Origin: Candidatus Omnitrophota bacterium | GTDB lineage: Bacteria > Omnitrophota > Gorgyraeia > Gygaellales > JAHJCI01 | DNA: 38,304 nt | Direction: 5' to 3' | NCBI GenBank assembly: GCA_016783355.1 | Contig: JADHWR010000003.1 | Location: forward strand, 1-38,304 | Text below: more model-generated notes on this DNA | Seen by the model: only the letters and a program-made list of their open reading frames with translations | Told to the model about the DNA's origin: nothing | Databases searched by the model: none | Numbering within the stretch: the stretch's first letter is position 1 | DNA letters: not shown here

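Overview
The whole window appears to be the interior of one gene. The + strand frame whose codons start at position 2 (then 5, 8 and so on) stays open from the first to the last base: at least 12,767 consecutive codons, with neither its true start nor its stop in view. Every protein family I recognise, from a membrane block at the left edge to a phosphoglycerate kinase at the right edge, is read in this frame. I found no intergenic space, RNA gene, promoter, terminator, CRISPR array or second gene. Translation and domain calls were done by eye, without database searches. Giant reading frames of this scale that mix envelope and enzyme domains are, from memory, a feature of Candidatus Omnitrophota (former OP3, for example Velamenicoccus archaeovorus). 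I therefore suggest an Omnitrophota-like, AT-leaning bacterium using the standard code; this is inference, not proof. Layout, left half (about 2-17450), envelope-like: a block of about 7 membrane segments (2-868); a charged coiled coil (887-1261); a zincin-like segment with HESAH (2006-2560); a LysM-like domain (3578-3763); an alpha/alpha-barrel glycosidase-like domain (about 5630-7165); about 3.8 kb of beta-strand-rich sequence recalling YD/RHS repeats (7400-11197); one membrane segment; a helical linker; a second membrane block of roughly 16-18 segments (12398-14640); a soluble domain that may be a glucan-synthase-like glycosyltransferase (14927-16440); two copies of an ~80-residue unit; and an internal lipobox-like hydrophobic segment followed by one more membrane helix (about 17267-17452). 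Right half (about 17500-38304), cytoplasm-like, with no convincing membrane helix: HEAT repeats, a YdcF-like DUF218 domain, a radical SAM/SPASM domain, an NAD-dependent epimerase/dehydratase, a degenerate HD-like domain, a UDP-sugar pyrophosphorylase-like domain, a DUF89-like domain, a phosphodiester glycosidase (NAGPA) domain, a truncated second pyrophosphorylase copy, a truncated DUF218 tail, a complete UTP-glucose-1-phosphate uridylyltransferase-like domain, an alpha-glucan phosphorylase-like domain that lacks the cofactor lysine, a GT4 trehalose-synthase-like glycosyltransferase, a coiled coil, and a complete phosphoglycerate kinase. From 18986 onward, module boundaries carry a short motif, S-S-S-P followed by V, I, L or M, about 17 times including shorter variants. 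In several places it is conserved at DNA level (core AATTCnAGCAGyCC). I regard this motif plus its modules as the candidate undescribed system: a chain of normally separate cytosolic sugar-phosphate enzymes joined by a recurring tag, which could be a protease-processing site (polyprotein), a linker, or a recombination scar. Internal partial duplications, a fossil domain beside a mobile-element-like motif (30010-30160) and a REP-like insertion read as protein (36833-36946) show the gene grows and rearranges by module duplication and element insertion while keeping frame.
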